Source: Kingdonia uniflora (Eukaryota; Streptophyta; Magnoliopsida; Ranunculales; Circaeasteraceae). Taken from it: a DNA stretch of 64,000 nt. Both the position numbers and the translations under genes were made by a program. Location of the stretch: the NCBI GenBank assembly GCA_014058105.1, contig JACGCM010002112.1:1116001-1180000 (forward strand), read 5' to 3'. Numbering within the stretch: the stretch's first letter is position 1; the number at the start of each line of letters is the position of its first letter. The notes beneath the pieces are model-generated. The model was not told where the DNA came from. It ran no database searches and was given only the letters and a program-made list of their open reading frames with translations. Of this stretch, positions 33,301-45,800 are shown in pieces.

Positions 33301-36300
33301 TCTTAAAAAGGCTGACATGATTCGCAAAAATGCCGTTGAGAGCATTTTGGCTGAGCGTAACATTCTAATATCAGTTCGAAATCCTTTTGTGGTGAGCAGG
33401 CCCATCAAATCTTTTACCTGTCTAGGAAGCATTACCATATTTGGAAATTATTTTTCTAACATTGTTTTTAATTCAATGATAAACAGGTCCGGTTTTTCTA
33501 CTCCTTCACATGCAGGGAAAATCTATATTTAGTGATGGAGTACCTAAATGGAGGAGATCTCTACTCCCTATTGAGAAACTTAGGTTGCTTAGATGAAGAT
33601 ATGGCACGTGTATATATTGCAGAAGTCCTTCTTGCATTGGAGTATTTGCATTCTTTAAATGTGATTCATAGAGACCTGAAGCCAGACAACTTGTTGATCG
33701 CTCATGATGGTCATATCAAGGTCGACATCTTTCTGATTTAGCTTTTTCTTAATAATATAAAATATGTCGGGCAGATTTTAGGGCCCACCTACTGTTAACC
33801 CTCAAGGGGCCGGATGGAGATGGTTGAAGAATTTTATGTATGGTCTCCTGAATATGAGAAATATTCTCTCAAATAACATCAAAATTGAATACAAAAGTAC
33901 CAACTATTTTGTTTTAGGCAATCTATTTTTTCATGATTTGCTAACAACATCTATGTTCTTAGTAATGTCCAAAATTGTGTGAGAAAATCCCAATGATATC
34001 GAATCTCATATTCAGGCATCAAGTTCATATTATTGTCATTTTCAATGGGCTTCTATCTTTTGATATGATTTTGTCACATCTCACAAATCACTAACACCTT
34101 CTGTTACAGTTGACAGATTTTGGACTCTCCAAAGTGGGCCTTATCAACAGCACGGATGATTTATCTGGTCCAACTGTCTGTAGTACTGCTCTTCTTGGAG
34201 AAGATGCACCAAGATCTTCAGTACAACAAAGAGAAGAGCGCCAAAAGCATTCAGCCATTGGAACTCCTGATTATTTAGCACCTGAGATACTTCTAGGGAT
34301 GGGTCACGGTTCGTATATTTCCCCCCTATTTCATGGTTCTATACAATGAGACAATCTAATTGAGATAATAAGGTCTTTATTTTCTTGTTCTTGTTTCTTT
34401 GTAGGTATAACTGCAGATTGGTGGTCTGTGGGTATAATACTTTTTGAGCTGCTTGTGGGTATCCCACCATTCAATGCAGAGCATCCACAGGTACAATATC
34501 AGATCTTAGCAGTAGATAGACTTATTGAAAATAAACATGATTTTGATTCTGGAAAAATGTGAAAACAATGTGTTTCTTTTCTTTGGTTACGTTCCAAATT
34601 CAGTGGGCTGGCTGCTTTTTGCCTCATCTCCCTTTAGTTCCGAGCACCCTCAATGCCCAATAATAATATTTATCTGTACCAATTAACAGTAACTGTATAG
34701 ATGCCTATTTATCACTTGGAAACCTTACTCTCTGAAATCACATTGTTTCAACAAGTGGAGATCAATGCCAACAAAAGTATACAAATTTCGCAGAAGTATA
34801 CCAGTAAGTTTCTTATTTTGGAACTCCAAATTTATGTAGCCTCACATTAGTAAAGTCAAAAGATCCAAGTCTCTCATAAAATCCTATGGGATGTTGGACT
34901 CTTGTTTCTCCCACAGACATGACGAGAAAAATGTGTGATATAAATCTGCCCAATTACCTCTTTGAGAAACTAAGTACAATAGTAGGCCTGAAAAGATATA
35001 CTTAGCAGTTTGGTCCTTGGTTCCCCATTCTACTATGTCCCTTCCACTTTCATGTTCTTAATATGTGCTTCAAGTATGTTTCACAATAACAATGTAGTAG
35101 GGTTCATGTGAAACAAGAAGCCAACTGTAATTATTAGGTCTGATCGCTACAGTTAACTGAAAAAATTGTTCAAGCAATTGTAAACAAATGGATGAAACTT
35201 ACTCTTATAAAATTGCCTCATCAATGGAAAATTGATCTGATTGTAATCATGATTCCTATTTTTCTTTTGCAGCAAATTTTTGATAATATAATGAACAGAG
35301 ATATACCATGGCCACATGTACCTGAGGAAATGAGTTATGAGGCCTATGACTTAATAAGCAAGTAAGATACTTGAAAAACTCTTTCTCATGATTTTCTATC
35401 ATCAATAATTTTTATACAAGATGTGAATTATTTGAGAGTTCAGTGGGACGAATTTATGATAGTTGACGAGGTGTAGAGTATGTGGCCTATGTAGAAAGAT
35501 TATTTGTTTATAACTTATTACAACTATCTCATTTTAATAATCATTGTTTTATTAATAGCTAATGGTAAGTTAGATGAGATTCTCACAGTTTTCCTCTTTC
35601 AGGCTATTGATTGACAACCCAGTCCAAAGACTTGGAGTTACTGGAGCCAAAGAGGTAAGCTTCAACAAGTAATTCATGAAGTTATATTCTGGAAAAAAAG
35701 AAGGGAATTTCACCGGAAATATAAATCTGTTGGCAGGTGAAGAAGCATGTATTCTTTAAAGACATCAACTGGGATACACTTGCCAGGCAAAAGGTGATAT
35801 TATCAAACCTGGTTATCTATTGAAATTTAAAGGCCTGTCTGGATTGTTAGTTTCACTATTATATGGTTGTCATTTCCTAGAGGTTAATAAATCAGAAGAG
35901 TTGGTTTTCATGAATTTTTAGACTTCTTCAAAACAAAGTCTGTATTTTAGAAATGAGAATGTTGACAAGTATTCTTACGATGAAATATACATGAACTACA
36001 TGTTTAAATTTCGCAACAAAATTGTCATCCTTGGCCGTTATTCCAGGCTGCATTCATTCCTACAGCAGAAGGTGCTTATGACACAAGTTATTTCACAAGT
36101 CGTTACTTATGGAATGAGACGGATGAAAATCTTAATGCAGCAGCAGGAGGTGATTTCGATGACACGACTGACACAAGTATATCCGGCAGTGGCAGCTCAT
36201 ATAGCAACCAACATGATGAAGATGTATGTACACATAATTATTTTACCTGATTTTCTTTGCTGTTCAAGTTTAGTTTTTCTCCTTTTTTAACTACTGGACG

Positions 36301-37130
36301 GATGCATTTGAAGCAGGGGGATGAATGTGGCAATCTGGCTGATTTCGGAACTCCTGCACTCGCAGTAAAGTACTCATTCAGTAATTTTTCCTTTAAGGTA
36401 AAATCTGCTATGACTTGCAGTTTCTAGTCAATGTTTCAAGCGAAGGTTTGCCTTAAATTAGTTGATATTTCCCCCTGTGCTTAAGCTTCATCGTAAGACC
36501 AACCTCATGTCTCTCTCGTCCAACTAAATTAAACCATGTCAAGGTTTAAATACTAGTAATAATATATTGCTGGTCAAATAAACGATTCATTTTGATATAT
36601 TGTGGTTTTAGGAACGATATGATTTGTTCCTTAAAGTCATAAAACTCATAACCAAAAAGGGTTTGCTCAGTTGAATTAGTTTTCACAAAATAGACCCAAC
36701 CCCTGTACAGTTGGAAAACAAAATAATTTCTTCCTTCAGTATAACCTCTAGAGTTGGAATTTCCTAACCCTCCAAAAGGAAGGAAGGTCTTGCCAACCCT
36801 CCATATCATTGGTTGAAGAAACAAAATTCCTAAGCGGATCAACGGTTACATCTTCGATTAATCCATTGTTTGTTTGTTTCCTCATAATGATTTCAACTTA
36901 TGGTGAGAAGGGTGGTCAATCCCTTTTAACGAGGGTTGGAAAATTCAGAATCCGTGATCTAGATACAATGTCTATAGGCTCTTCTTTGTTTTATTTTCCC
37001 GCACGATGGAAAGTCTTGACCACCTTTTGTTTACTCTCAGAACTTGTCGCAATTGGCTTCGATCAATTATGATCTGGTAGTGAAGAGTAGCAAGGACTCA
37101 CCCGTACGCCCCAAGCTGGCTCTGCCATGA
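24390..37130 (+). CDS. IRE: IRE-type AGC protein kinase, complete 16-exon gene
   Basis: Ser/Thr kinase of the plant IRE family (IRE, IREH1, IRE3, IRE4; AGC group). In Arabidopsis IRE promotes root-hair tip growth. Exons read by eye: 24390-24702, 24790-24857, 24945-25130, 25211-26566, 28253-28425, 29302-29548, 33299-33391, 33487-33720, 34110-34308, 34405-34490, 35273-35361, 35603-35654, 35737-35793, 36047-36223, 36317-36397, 37041-37130. All have GT/AG borders and the phases agree. They total 3501 nt, or 1166 residues, close to the family length. Order of parts: acidic/Ser-rich N-terminus; conserved [12 protein letters not shown] region (about 135-190); helical [13 protein letters not shown] region; C2HC finger C469-C472-H484-C488; kinase domain from about 752 with SRGAFGRV loop, K781, HRD 873-875, DFG 893-895, a long activation loop and GTPDYLAPE ending at 949; C-terminal tail with FSNFSF. 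No lesion is seen. An in-frame TAA at 24375 supports the chosen start. Which of the four paralogues it matches needs a phylogeny. Confidence 0.95.
26743..26890 (+). other. Coding-like fragment in intron 4
   Basis: One frame reads [20 protein letters not shown], then [20 protein letters not shown], and ends at a TAA near 26885. It does not belong to the kinase reading frame and has no ATG. The composition looks protein-like, so it may be a scrap of a transposon ORF or an unrelated exon. I do not recognise the family, and the call could be chance. Confidence 0.25.
26940..27640 (-). mobile_element. LINE 3' fragment with RNase H remnant in intron 4
   Basis: On the minus strand from 27640 the translation runs [60 protein letters not shown] and stops near 27430. 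The [12 protein letters not shown] block is typical of the RNase H (RVT_3) domain at the end of plant L1 ORF2. Near 26976 the plus strand has a T-rich stretch followed by CAAGGCAAGCTGG, resembling the 3' terminus of the LINE family at 21279. A nearby inverted word pair (GGCAAGC and GCTTGCC) and a repeated GAGCTACCGATCTC complicate this end. The right end coincides with the left border of the segmental duplication at 27640. Confidence 0.6.
28789..29200. mobile_element. 412-bp MITE in intron 5 of the intact gene
   Basis: Same element as 2082-2493, with the same length and inverted ends and the same flanking ATCTTATG at 28781-28788 and 29201-29208. It was inherited by both copies when the locus duplicated. 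Confidence 0.85.
30284..31560 (-). pseudogene. Degenerate L1-type reverse transcriptase fragment
   Basis: Minus-strand translation pieces in order: [11 protein letters not shown] near 31440; [16 protein letters not shown] or, in a neighbouring frame, [18 protein letters not shown] and EKSLSRM near 31370-31270; [20 protein letters not shown] and [13 protein letters not shown] near 31150-31050; and [20 protein letters not shown] ending at 30284. These match the order of plant L1 ORF2: the palm region with the RGLRQGDPLSPFLF-like block, the SGL.VNL.KT block, and the zf-RVT tail with WWVIWKERN. Frameshifts are many. The expected RNase H domain and 3' tail are missing, cut off exactly at the insertion border. 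Confidence 0.75.
31590..32213 (+). other. LTR-like or promoter-like segment of the insertion
   Basis: AT-rich sequence with CCCTATAAAAGGGCAAGC (TATA-like, near 31760), followed about 70 bp later by GGAGCAATAAAGAAACCC and a GGGGAGATTTTTCTCCCC hairpin near 31845. This arrangement of TATA box, AATAAA signal and hairpin resembles the U3-R region of plant LTRs. I could not find TG/CA ends or a second LTR, so it may be an LTR fragment or part of another element. Confidence 0.35.
32484..32674. mobile_element. Second, smaller MITE in intron 6 (copy 2)
   Basis: The left end CTATGTAAAATTAACATGAG and right end GCCGATGTTACATAG fit the ends of the 412-bp MITE, and the interior shares its GTGTCGG words. 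It is 191 bp long. The flanks share GCTAC only, so an 8-bp duplication would have to be decayed. A 71-bp part (32629-32699) including the right end is missing from copy 1. Confidence 0.55.
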
Positions 37131-38800
37131 CACAACAGAAATCCACAGATTTTTTTCAGCAATATAATGTCTGCAATATATGATTTCTCTGGGAAGACTG
37201 AGAATTAACTATGCTGGTGGCTTTATGGAATTTTGATATTCACTTCAGTTGTACATGATCGGCTTCTCAGTACATATTATATTTACTCTTGTCCAGAGTG
37301 ATAAAGTCGAACGGCAGAGAGTAGCTTCTTCAATTCATTCTTTGAAGAAAACAATGTCAATTGTTGAAATAATGCACCGACATTTGTCAAGTTTAGCCAG
37401 ACATGGTGTGTTATATATGGTCTACTATCAATGAAACAAAATAGGTATTAATTTATCATCCTCCAACTCTTTCTAAGGAAGGCATTTTCAGAAGCAAAAC
37501 GTGTATTTACAACTTCTTTGTTCATTTGCACATATAGTATTGGAGTGAACACTAAATGAGAACTTTGCTCAGATTAACTAAGTACTCGCTCATATTATCT
37601 ATCTTTGCAAAGGTGTTTCGCCTGTCTACTTCATGCTGTATGCAACACAGTGCAGTTTTTCAAATAGGTATGTCAGTAAAATTTTAGGAAGACCTTTGGC
37701 ATCCTTTGGGTGTTCTTATAAATAAGAAGGCTATGGTTAGTGCTGTTGTTGTGGACGGGAAATGGAGGAAATCTGAGTTAACTCAACACTTTGGACGATC
37801 TCTTTAAGTTGACTGAAACTGTAAATTTTTCATAGAGGGTGTGTTGATGAAGCTGCATGGTTCGCATCTCCATATGGGGAGTATAGTTTTAAAGCTACAA
37901 TGAGAATCTAAGGCATCAAAGTAGCAAAGTTGACTCGAACAACTTATATGGTTTTCAAAATCTATTCCAAGATACAGCTGTAATGGCGTGTTTTCCGGGA
38001 GGATATTCTTCGCCAATACTTTTAGTAAGGATGATGCAATAATAAGTTTAAATGAATAAGATTTTACGTGGAAACTCAGTAAAGGCTGAGAAAAATCACG
38101 ACCTCGAGGAGGTTTTTGTTGTAAAATCTAATAGTTTGCTAGTTATTACAATTTTGTGGTTGATAGTACCGGAATTAAGGATGAACAGTAAAGTTGCGGA
38201 TTCGAATAATATATTCCCTGCCTATATTTATAGTTGATACAAGTTGTTTACAAAAAATGAAAAACAGTTTCCTCTTTCGGGGGTAGTGGGCGAATTTTGC
38301 GGATCTCTAACAGTTTTTTCTTGACCAAACACAATGGCTTATTTTAGTACGTCGGGGACTTGTGGTTGTAGACGTGGCATCTTCACAAATGCTGGGTTGT
38401 CTTTGACTATATTATGCTGGCTTATCCTTGTTGAACCTGGGAAATATGCTACTACAATCGCCCCATTCTCGACATAAGTGCTTGTGGTTGTGTCGAGAAG
38501 AAATTGGAAGCTGAAGAGGTTGTCGACTGTTTACACAAGTCTTCATGTTGTTATTTCCGAGGTCAAAGTCAAGTGAATTTAGTCACGCTTTTCCCGTGGA
38601 GCATTTAATGCGGAACATTGGACTTTAGAACTGGAAGTGGGGGGTTAAAAATAGATAGTTTAATGAAGGATTTGTTCGGTGGTTGATTAGGAAAGATGTC
38701 GCTCCAGGCGTGGCGTAGCAAGTAGCTTGAGGTTGTAGACGGTAACGGTGACGACTATACAGAGGTAAAGTGTGGTTATAAGTTTTTGTTTATTAATCAT
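37131..38800 (+). other. 3' UTR and downstream flank of the kinase gene
   Basis: Collinear with 8411-10073. AT-rich, with no second gene recognised. Possible polyadenylation contexts such as TTATAAATAAGAAGG near 37716 are present, but the 3' end of the transcript cannot be fixed from sequence. The flank ends directly at the satellite. Confidence 0.5.
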
Positions 38801-38957
38801 CCCAGCATGTTGTCGGAGAAATTGAAACTCATAAACGGATCTAACCACTCAAACGAGTAGCCGGTAGCTAATGCGATCTAGCCGGTAGCCAAGCCTCGGA
38901 GGGGTGCGAAATCTGTACCGGTCAAAAACTCAAACTCAAAAACTCAAACCGAGTTTT
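38801..38957 (+). repeat. Rearranged satellite B remnant at the gene/array junction
   Basis: Begins with CCCAGCATGTTGTCGGAGAA, as at 10078 in copy 1, then shows parts of B monomers joined out of order: TAGCCGGTAGC is repeated within 30 bp, and AACTCAAACTC is repeated next to it. From about 38958 the sequence is family A. This marks a B-to-A switch with a scrambled join. Confidence 0.8.
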
Positions 38958-41900
38958 TAGTAGCCAAGCTTTTAAGAATTGCGTTCTAAAGTATCAGAGT
39001 TGTGCGAATTCTGCACTGGTCTATAATTTATGCCGGAAGTATTGCGATTCATCTTGTAACTATCCTTGCTTGTTGACGGTCGAAAAGAAACTCTTCACCA
39101 CAATCTGACCTCCTAACCGACTTGCCGGTAACCAAGTTTTTAGGAATTGCGTTCAAAATCATCGCAATTGTACAAAGTCTGTACCGGCCTAAAATTAAAT
39201 CCGGGAGTGTTGCGATTCATTTGGCAACTTTCAGAACTTGTTGACAGTCATAAAGAAACTCTTAACCACATTATAACTTATCAAACGAGTTGTCGATAGC
39301 CAAGCTTCTAAGAATTGTGCTTTAAAGCATCAGAGTGGTGAGAATTCCGTACGAGTCTTAAAATTAAAGCCGGAAGTGTTGTGATTCAAATTGTAACTAT
39401 CCTTGCTTGTTGACGGTCGGAAAGAAACTCTTCACCACGATCCAACCTCTCAAACGAGTTGCCAGTAGCCAAGCTCCATAGAATTGCATTCTAAAGCATC
39501 AGAGTAGTTCCAATTTCTTACCGGTTAAAAATTAAAGAAGGGAATTTTGCGATTGATTTTGTAACTATCCATGCTTGTTGACGGTCGAAAAGAAGCTCTT
39601 CACCCCGATCAAACATCTCAAACGAGTTGTCAGTTGCCAAACATCTAAGAATTGCGTTCTAAATTATCAGAGTTGTGCGAATACCGCACCGGTCTTTAAT
39701 TTAAGCCGATAGTATTGCGATTAATTTTGTAACTATCCTTGCTTGTTGACGGTCGGAAAGAAACTCTTCACCATAAACTAACCTCTCAAACGAGTTGCCG
39801 GTAAAGCTTTTAAGAATCTCGTTCTAAAGCATCGAAATGGTACAAAATCCCTTTCATAACGCAGGGAATGTTGCGATTCATTACGTAACAATCCTAATTA
39901 TCATTGTTCGTTAACGGTCGAAATGAAGCTCTTCACCACGATCAAACATCTCAAACGAGTAATCAGTAGCTAAGTTTCTTAGAATTACGTTCTAAAGCAT
40001 TAAAGTGGTGGGAATTTTTCACCGGTCTTTAATTAAAGTCGGGAGTGTTGCGATTCATCTTGCAACTATCCTTGCTTGTTGACGGTAAAAAAAAACTCTT
40101 CACCACGATCCGGCCTCCTAAAGGACTTGCCGGTCCAAGCTTCTAAGAATTGCGTTCTAAAGCATCGGAATGGTGCAAAATCTGTACAGGCCTCAACTTA
40201 AAGCCGGGAGTGCTCCGATTCATTTGTGAACTATCCCAGCTTGTTGACGGTTATAAGGAAACTCTTAACCACATTATAACATCTCAAACGAGTTCTCGAT
40301 ATCCAAGCTTCTAAGAATTGTGTTTTAAAGTATCAGAGTGGTGCAAATTCCGTGCGGGTCTTAAATTAAAGCCGGAAGTACTGCGATTCAAATTGTAACT
40401 ATCCTTGCATGTTGACGGTCGGATAGAAACTATTCACCATGATCCAACCTCACAAACGTGTTGCTGGTAAAGCTTTTTAGAATTGCGTTCTAATGCATCG
40501 GAATGGTACAAAATCCGTACCAACCTTAAATTAAAGTCGGGAGTGTTGCGATTCATTTCATTACAATCCATGGTTGTTGACGGTCACAAAGGAACTCTTG
40601 ACCGCGATAGAACCTTTTAAACGAGTTGTCGGTAGCCAAGCTTCTAAGAATTGTATTATAAAGCATCAGAGAAATTCAAATTTCTTACAGGCTATAAATT
40701 AATGCAACGAGTTTTGTGATTGATTTTGTAACTGTCATTGCTTGTAGACGGCCGAAAGGAAACTATTCACCACGATCAAACATATCAAGCGAGTTGTCAG
40801 TAGCCAAGCTTCTACGAATTGCGTTCTAAAGCATCAGAATGGTACAAAATCCTTACAAGCCTTAAATTAAAGCCAAGAGTATTGCGATTCATTTCGTAAC
40901 TTTCCTAGCTTGTTGACGGTAACAAAAGAACTCTCGACCACGATAGAACCTTTTAAACGAATTGTCTGTAGTCAAGCTTCTAAGAATTGTATTCTAAAGC
41001 ATCAGAGTATTTTGAATTTCTTACCGGTTATAAATTAAAGCAGGGAATTTTGCGATTGATTTTGTAATAATCCTTGCTTGTTGACGGTCGAAAAAGAAAC
41101 TCTTCACCACGATCAAATATCTCAAATGAGTTGTCAGTAGACAAGCTTCTAAGAATTGCTTTCAAAAGTATCAAAGTTCTGTGAATTCTTCACCGGTCTT
41201 TAATTTAAGTCGGGATTGTTGTGATTCATCTTGTAACTATCCTTGCTTGTTGACGGTTGAAAATAAGCTCTTCACCACGATCCGACCTCCTAAATGACTT
41301 GCCGGTAGCCAAGCTTCTAAGAATTGCGTTTTGAATCATCGGAATGGTACAAAGTCCGTACTGTCCTTAAATTAAAGCCGGGAGTATTGCGATTAATTTC
41401 GTAACTATCCTAGCTTGTTGTCGGTCACAAAGAACTCTTGACCACGATATAATCTTTTAAACTAGTTGTCGGTAGACAAGCTTCTAAGAATTGCATTCTA
41501 TAGCATCAGAGTTGTTCGAATTTCTTACCGATTATAAATTAAAGCAGGGAACTTTGCGACTGATGTTGTAACTATAATTGTTCATTGACAGTCGAAAAGA
41601 AACTTTTCACCACAATCAAACATCTCAAACGAGTTGTCAGTAGCCAAGCTTCGAAGAATTGCGTTCAAAAGTATCAGAGTTGTGCAAATAATGCACCGGT
41701 CTTTAATTAAAGTCGGGAGTGTTGCGATTAATCTTGCAACTATCCTTGCTTGTGACTGTAGAAAAAAAAATCTTCACCACGATCCAACCTCTCAAACGAG
41801 TTGCTGAAAGTATTACGATTCATTTCGTAACTCTCCTAGCTTGTTGACGGTCACAAGGGTACTCTTGACTACGATAAAACCTTTTAAACGAGTTGTCGGT

Positions 41901-42875
41901 AGCCATGTTTCTAAGAATTGCATTCTAAAGCATCAGAGTTGTTCGAATTTTGCGATTAATTTTGTAACTATACTTGCTTGTTGACGGTCAAAAAGAAACT
42001 CTTCACCACGATCAAACCTCTCAGATGAGTTGTCGGTAGCCATGCTTCTAAGAATTACATTCTAATGCATCAGAGTTGTTCGAATTTTGCGATTAATTTT
42101 GTAACTATCCTTGCTTGTTGACGATCGAAAGGACACTCTTCACCATGATCAAACCTCTCAAATGAGTTGTTAGTAGCCAAGCTTCTAAGAATTGCGTTCT
42201 AAAGCATCAAAGTGGTGCGAATTCCGTACGGTCTTTAATTAAAGTCGGGAGCGTTGTGATTTATCTTGTAACTATCCTTGCTTGACGGTCGAAAAGAAAC
42301 TCTTCACCACGATCCGACTACCTAAAGGACTTGCCTACCGAGCTTCTAAAAATTACGTTCTAAAGCATCGATATGGTACAAAATCTGTACCGGCCCAAAA
42401 TTAAAGTCAAGAGTGTTGCGATTCAATTGGTAACTATCTTAGGTTATTGATGGTCATAAATAAACTCTTAACCACATTACAACCTCTCTAACCAGTTGTA
42501 GATAGCCAAGCTTCTAAGAATTGTTTTTAAAAGCATCAGAGTAATACGAATTCCGTACCGGTTTTAAATCTAAGCCAGAAGTGTTGCGAATTCCGTGCTG
42601 GTCTTAAATAAAGTCGGGAGTGTTGGGATTCATTTGTAACTATCCTGGCTTGTTGACGGTCAGAGAAGAACTCTTGACCACGATAGAACCTTTTTAACGA
42701 GTTGTCGGTAGCCAAGCTTCTAAGAATTGCATTGTAAAGCATCAGAGAAGTTTGAATTTCTTACCGGCTATAAATTAATGCAACGAGTTTTGCGATTGAT
42801 TTTGTAACTATCATTGCTTGTTGACGGTTGAAAAGAAACTCTTCAAAACTATTAACCATTTCAAACGAGATGTTA
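38958..42875 (+). repeat. Satellite A higher-order unit 1 (internally shortened)
   Basis: Consists of block X (38958-41366) followed directly by block Y (41366-42875). X matches 42876-45281 at an offset of about 3916 bp. Y matches 47678-49187 at an offset of about 6312 bp. The difference, 2396 bp, equals the block (45282-47677) that unit 2 has between X and Y. The first two or three monomers are more diverged from unit 2 than the rest. Confidence 0.85.
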
Positions 42876-45800
42876 GTAGCCAAACTTTTAAAAATTGCGT
42901 TCTAAAGTATCAGAGTTGTGCGAATTTTGGACCGGTCTATAATTTATGCCGGGATTGTTACGATTCATCTTGTAACTATCCTTGCTTGTTGACGGTCGAA
43001 AAGAAACTCTTCAACACAATCCGACCTCCTAACCGACTTGCCGGTAGCCAAGCTTCTAGGAATTGCGTTCAAATTCATCGCAATTGTACAAAGTCCGTAC
43101 CGGCCTAAAATTAAAGCCGGGAGTGTTGCGATTCATTTGGTAACTTTCAGAACTTGTTGACAGTCATAAAGAAACTCTTAACCACATTATAACTTATCAA
43201 ACGAGTTGTCGATAGCCAAGCTTCTAAGAATTGTGCTTTAAAGCATCAGAGTGGTGAGAATTCCGTACGAGTCTTAAAATTAAAGCCGGAAGTGTTGTGA
43301 TTCAAATTGTAACTATCCTTGCTTGTTGACGGTCGGAAAGAAACTCTTCACCACGATCCAACCTCTCAAACGAGTTGCCAGTAGCCAAGCTCCATAGAAT
43401 TGCATTCTAAAGCATCAGAGTAGTTCCAATTTCTTACCGGTTAAAAATTAAAAAAAGGAATTTTGCGATTGATTTTGTAACTATCCATGCTTGTTGACGG
43501 TCGAAAAGAAACTCTTCACCCCGATCAAACATCTCAAACGAGTTGTCAGTTGCCAAACATCTAAGAATTGCGTTCTAAATTATCAGAGTTGTGCGAATAC
43601 CGCACCGGTCTTTAATTTAAGCCGAGAGTATTGCGATTAATTTTGTAACTATCCTTGCTTGTTGACGGTCGGAAAGAAACTCTTCACCATAAACTAACCT
43701 CTCAAACGAGTTGCCGGTAAAGCTTTTAAGAATCTCGTTCTAAAGCATCGAAATGGTACAAAATCCCTTTCATAACGCAGGGAATGTTGCGATTCATTAC
43801 GTAACAATCCTAATTATCATTGTTCGTTAACGGTCGAAATGAAGCTCTTCACCACGATCAAACATCTCAAACGAGTAATCAGTAGCTAAGTTTCTTAGAA
43901 TTACGTTCTAAAGCATTAAAGTGGTGGGAATTTTTCACCGGTCTTTAATTAAAGTCGGGAGTGTTGCGATTCATCTTGCAACTATCCTTGCTTGTTGACG
44001 GTAAAAAAAAACTCTTCACCACGATCCGGCCTCCTAAAGGACTTGCCGGTCCAAGCTTCTAAGAATTGCGTTCTAAAGCATCGGAATGGTGCAAAATCTG
44101 TACAGGCCTCAACTTAAAGCCGGGAGTGCTCCGATTCATTTGTGAACTATCCCAGCTTGTTGACGGTTATAAGGAAACTCTTAACCACATTATAACATCT
44201 CAAACGAGTTCTCGATATCCAAGCTTCTAAGAATTGTGTTTTAAAGTATCAGAGTGGTGCAAATTCCGTGCGGGTCTTAAATTAAAGCCGGAAGTACTGC
44301 GATTCAAATTGTAACTATCCTTGCATGTTGACGGTCGGATAGAAACTATTCACCATGATCCAACCTCACAAACGTGTTGCTGGTAAAGCTTTTTAGAATT
44401 GCGTTCTAATGCATCGGAATGGTACAAAATCCGTACCAACCTTAAATTAAAGTCGGGAGTGTTGCGATTCATTTCATTACAATCCATGGTTGTTGACGGT
44501 CACAAAGGAACTCTTGACCGCGATAGAACCTTTTAAACGAGTTGTCGGTAGCCAAGCTTCTAAGAATTGTATTATAAAGCATCAGAGAAATTCAAATTTC
44601 TTACAGGCTATAAATTAATGCAACGAGTTTTGTGATTGATTTTGTAACTGTCATTGCTTGTAGACGGCCGAAAGGAAACTATTCACCACGATCAAACATA
44701 TCAAGCGAGTTGTCAGTAGCCAAGCTTCTACGAATTGCGTTCTAAAGCATCAGAATGGTACAAAATCCTTACAAGCCTTAAATTAAAGCCAAGAGTATTG
44801 CGATTCATTTCGTAACTTTCCTAGCTTGTTGACGGTAACAAAAGAACTCTCGACCACGATAGAACCTTTTAAACGAATTGTCTGTAGTCAAGCTTCTAAG
44901 AATTGTATTCTAAAGCATCAGAGTATTTGAATTTCTTACCGGTTATAAATTAAAGCAGGGAATTTTGCGATTGATTTTGTAATAATCCTTGCTTGTTGAC
45001 GGTCGAAAAAGAAACTCTTCACCACGATCAAATATCTCAAATGAGTTGTCAGTAGACAAGCTTCTAAGAATTGCTTTCAAAAGTATCAAAGTTCTGTGAA
45101 TTCTTCACCGGTCTTTAATTTAAGTCGGGATTGTTGTGATTCATCTTGTAACTATCCTTGCTTGTTGACGGTTGAAAATAAGCTCTTCACCACGATCCGA
45201 CCTCCTAAATGACTTGCCGGTAGCCAAGCTTCTAAGAATTGCGTTTTGAATCATCGGAATGGTACAAAGTCCGTACTGTCCTAAAATTAAAGCCGGAAGT
45301 TTTGCGATTCTTTTGGTAACTATCCTAGCTTGTTGACGGTTATAAATAAACTCTTAACCACATTACAACCTCTCAAACGAGTTGTCGATAGCCAAGCTTC
45401 TAAGAATTATATTTTAAAGCATCAGATTGATGTGAATTCCGTGCCGGTCTTAAATTTAAGCCAGAAGTGTTGCGATTCAAATTGTAACTATCCTTGCTTG
45501 TTGACGGTCGGAAAGAAACACTTCACCACGATCTATCCTCTCAAATGAATTTTCGGAAAAGCTTTTAAGTATTGCGTTTTAAAGCATCAAAATGGTATAA
45601 AATCCATTTCAGCATTAACGCCGGGAGTGGTGCGATCATTTCATAACTATCCTAGCTTGTTGACGGTTATAAATGAATTCTTGACCACGATAGAACCTTT
45701 TAAATGAGTTGTTGGTAGACAATCTTCTAAGAATTGCTTTCTAAAGCATCAGAGTTGTTCGAATTTCTTACCGGTTATAAATTAAAGCAGAGAATTTTGC

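Larger units (their letters stand above)
27640..38800 (+). repeat. Segmental duplication, copy 2 (within the intact gene)
   Basis: Collinear with 931-10073. It starts in intron 4 of the kinase gene, carries exons 5-16 and the downstream flank, and runs into the same satellite B monomer. Length differs mainly because of the 1.93-kb insertion at 30284-32213. After about 38880 the two copies enter different satellite contexts: copy 1 stays in family B for 5.6 kb, copy 2 switches to family A at about 38958. Confidence 0.95.

Noticed and set aside
42818..43108. 96-codon open frame repeated exactly at 49131-49421
   Set aside because: It lies wholly in satellite A and recurs because the higher-order block was copied. 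The translation is just the monomer read in one frame, with no protein signature.
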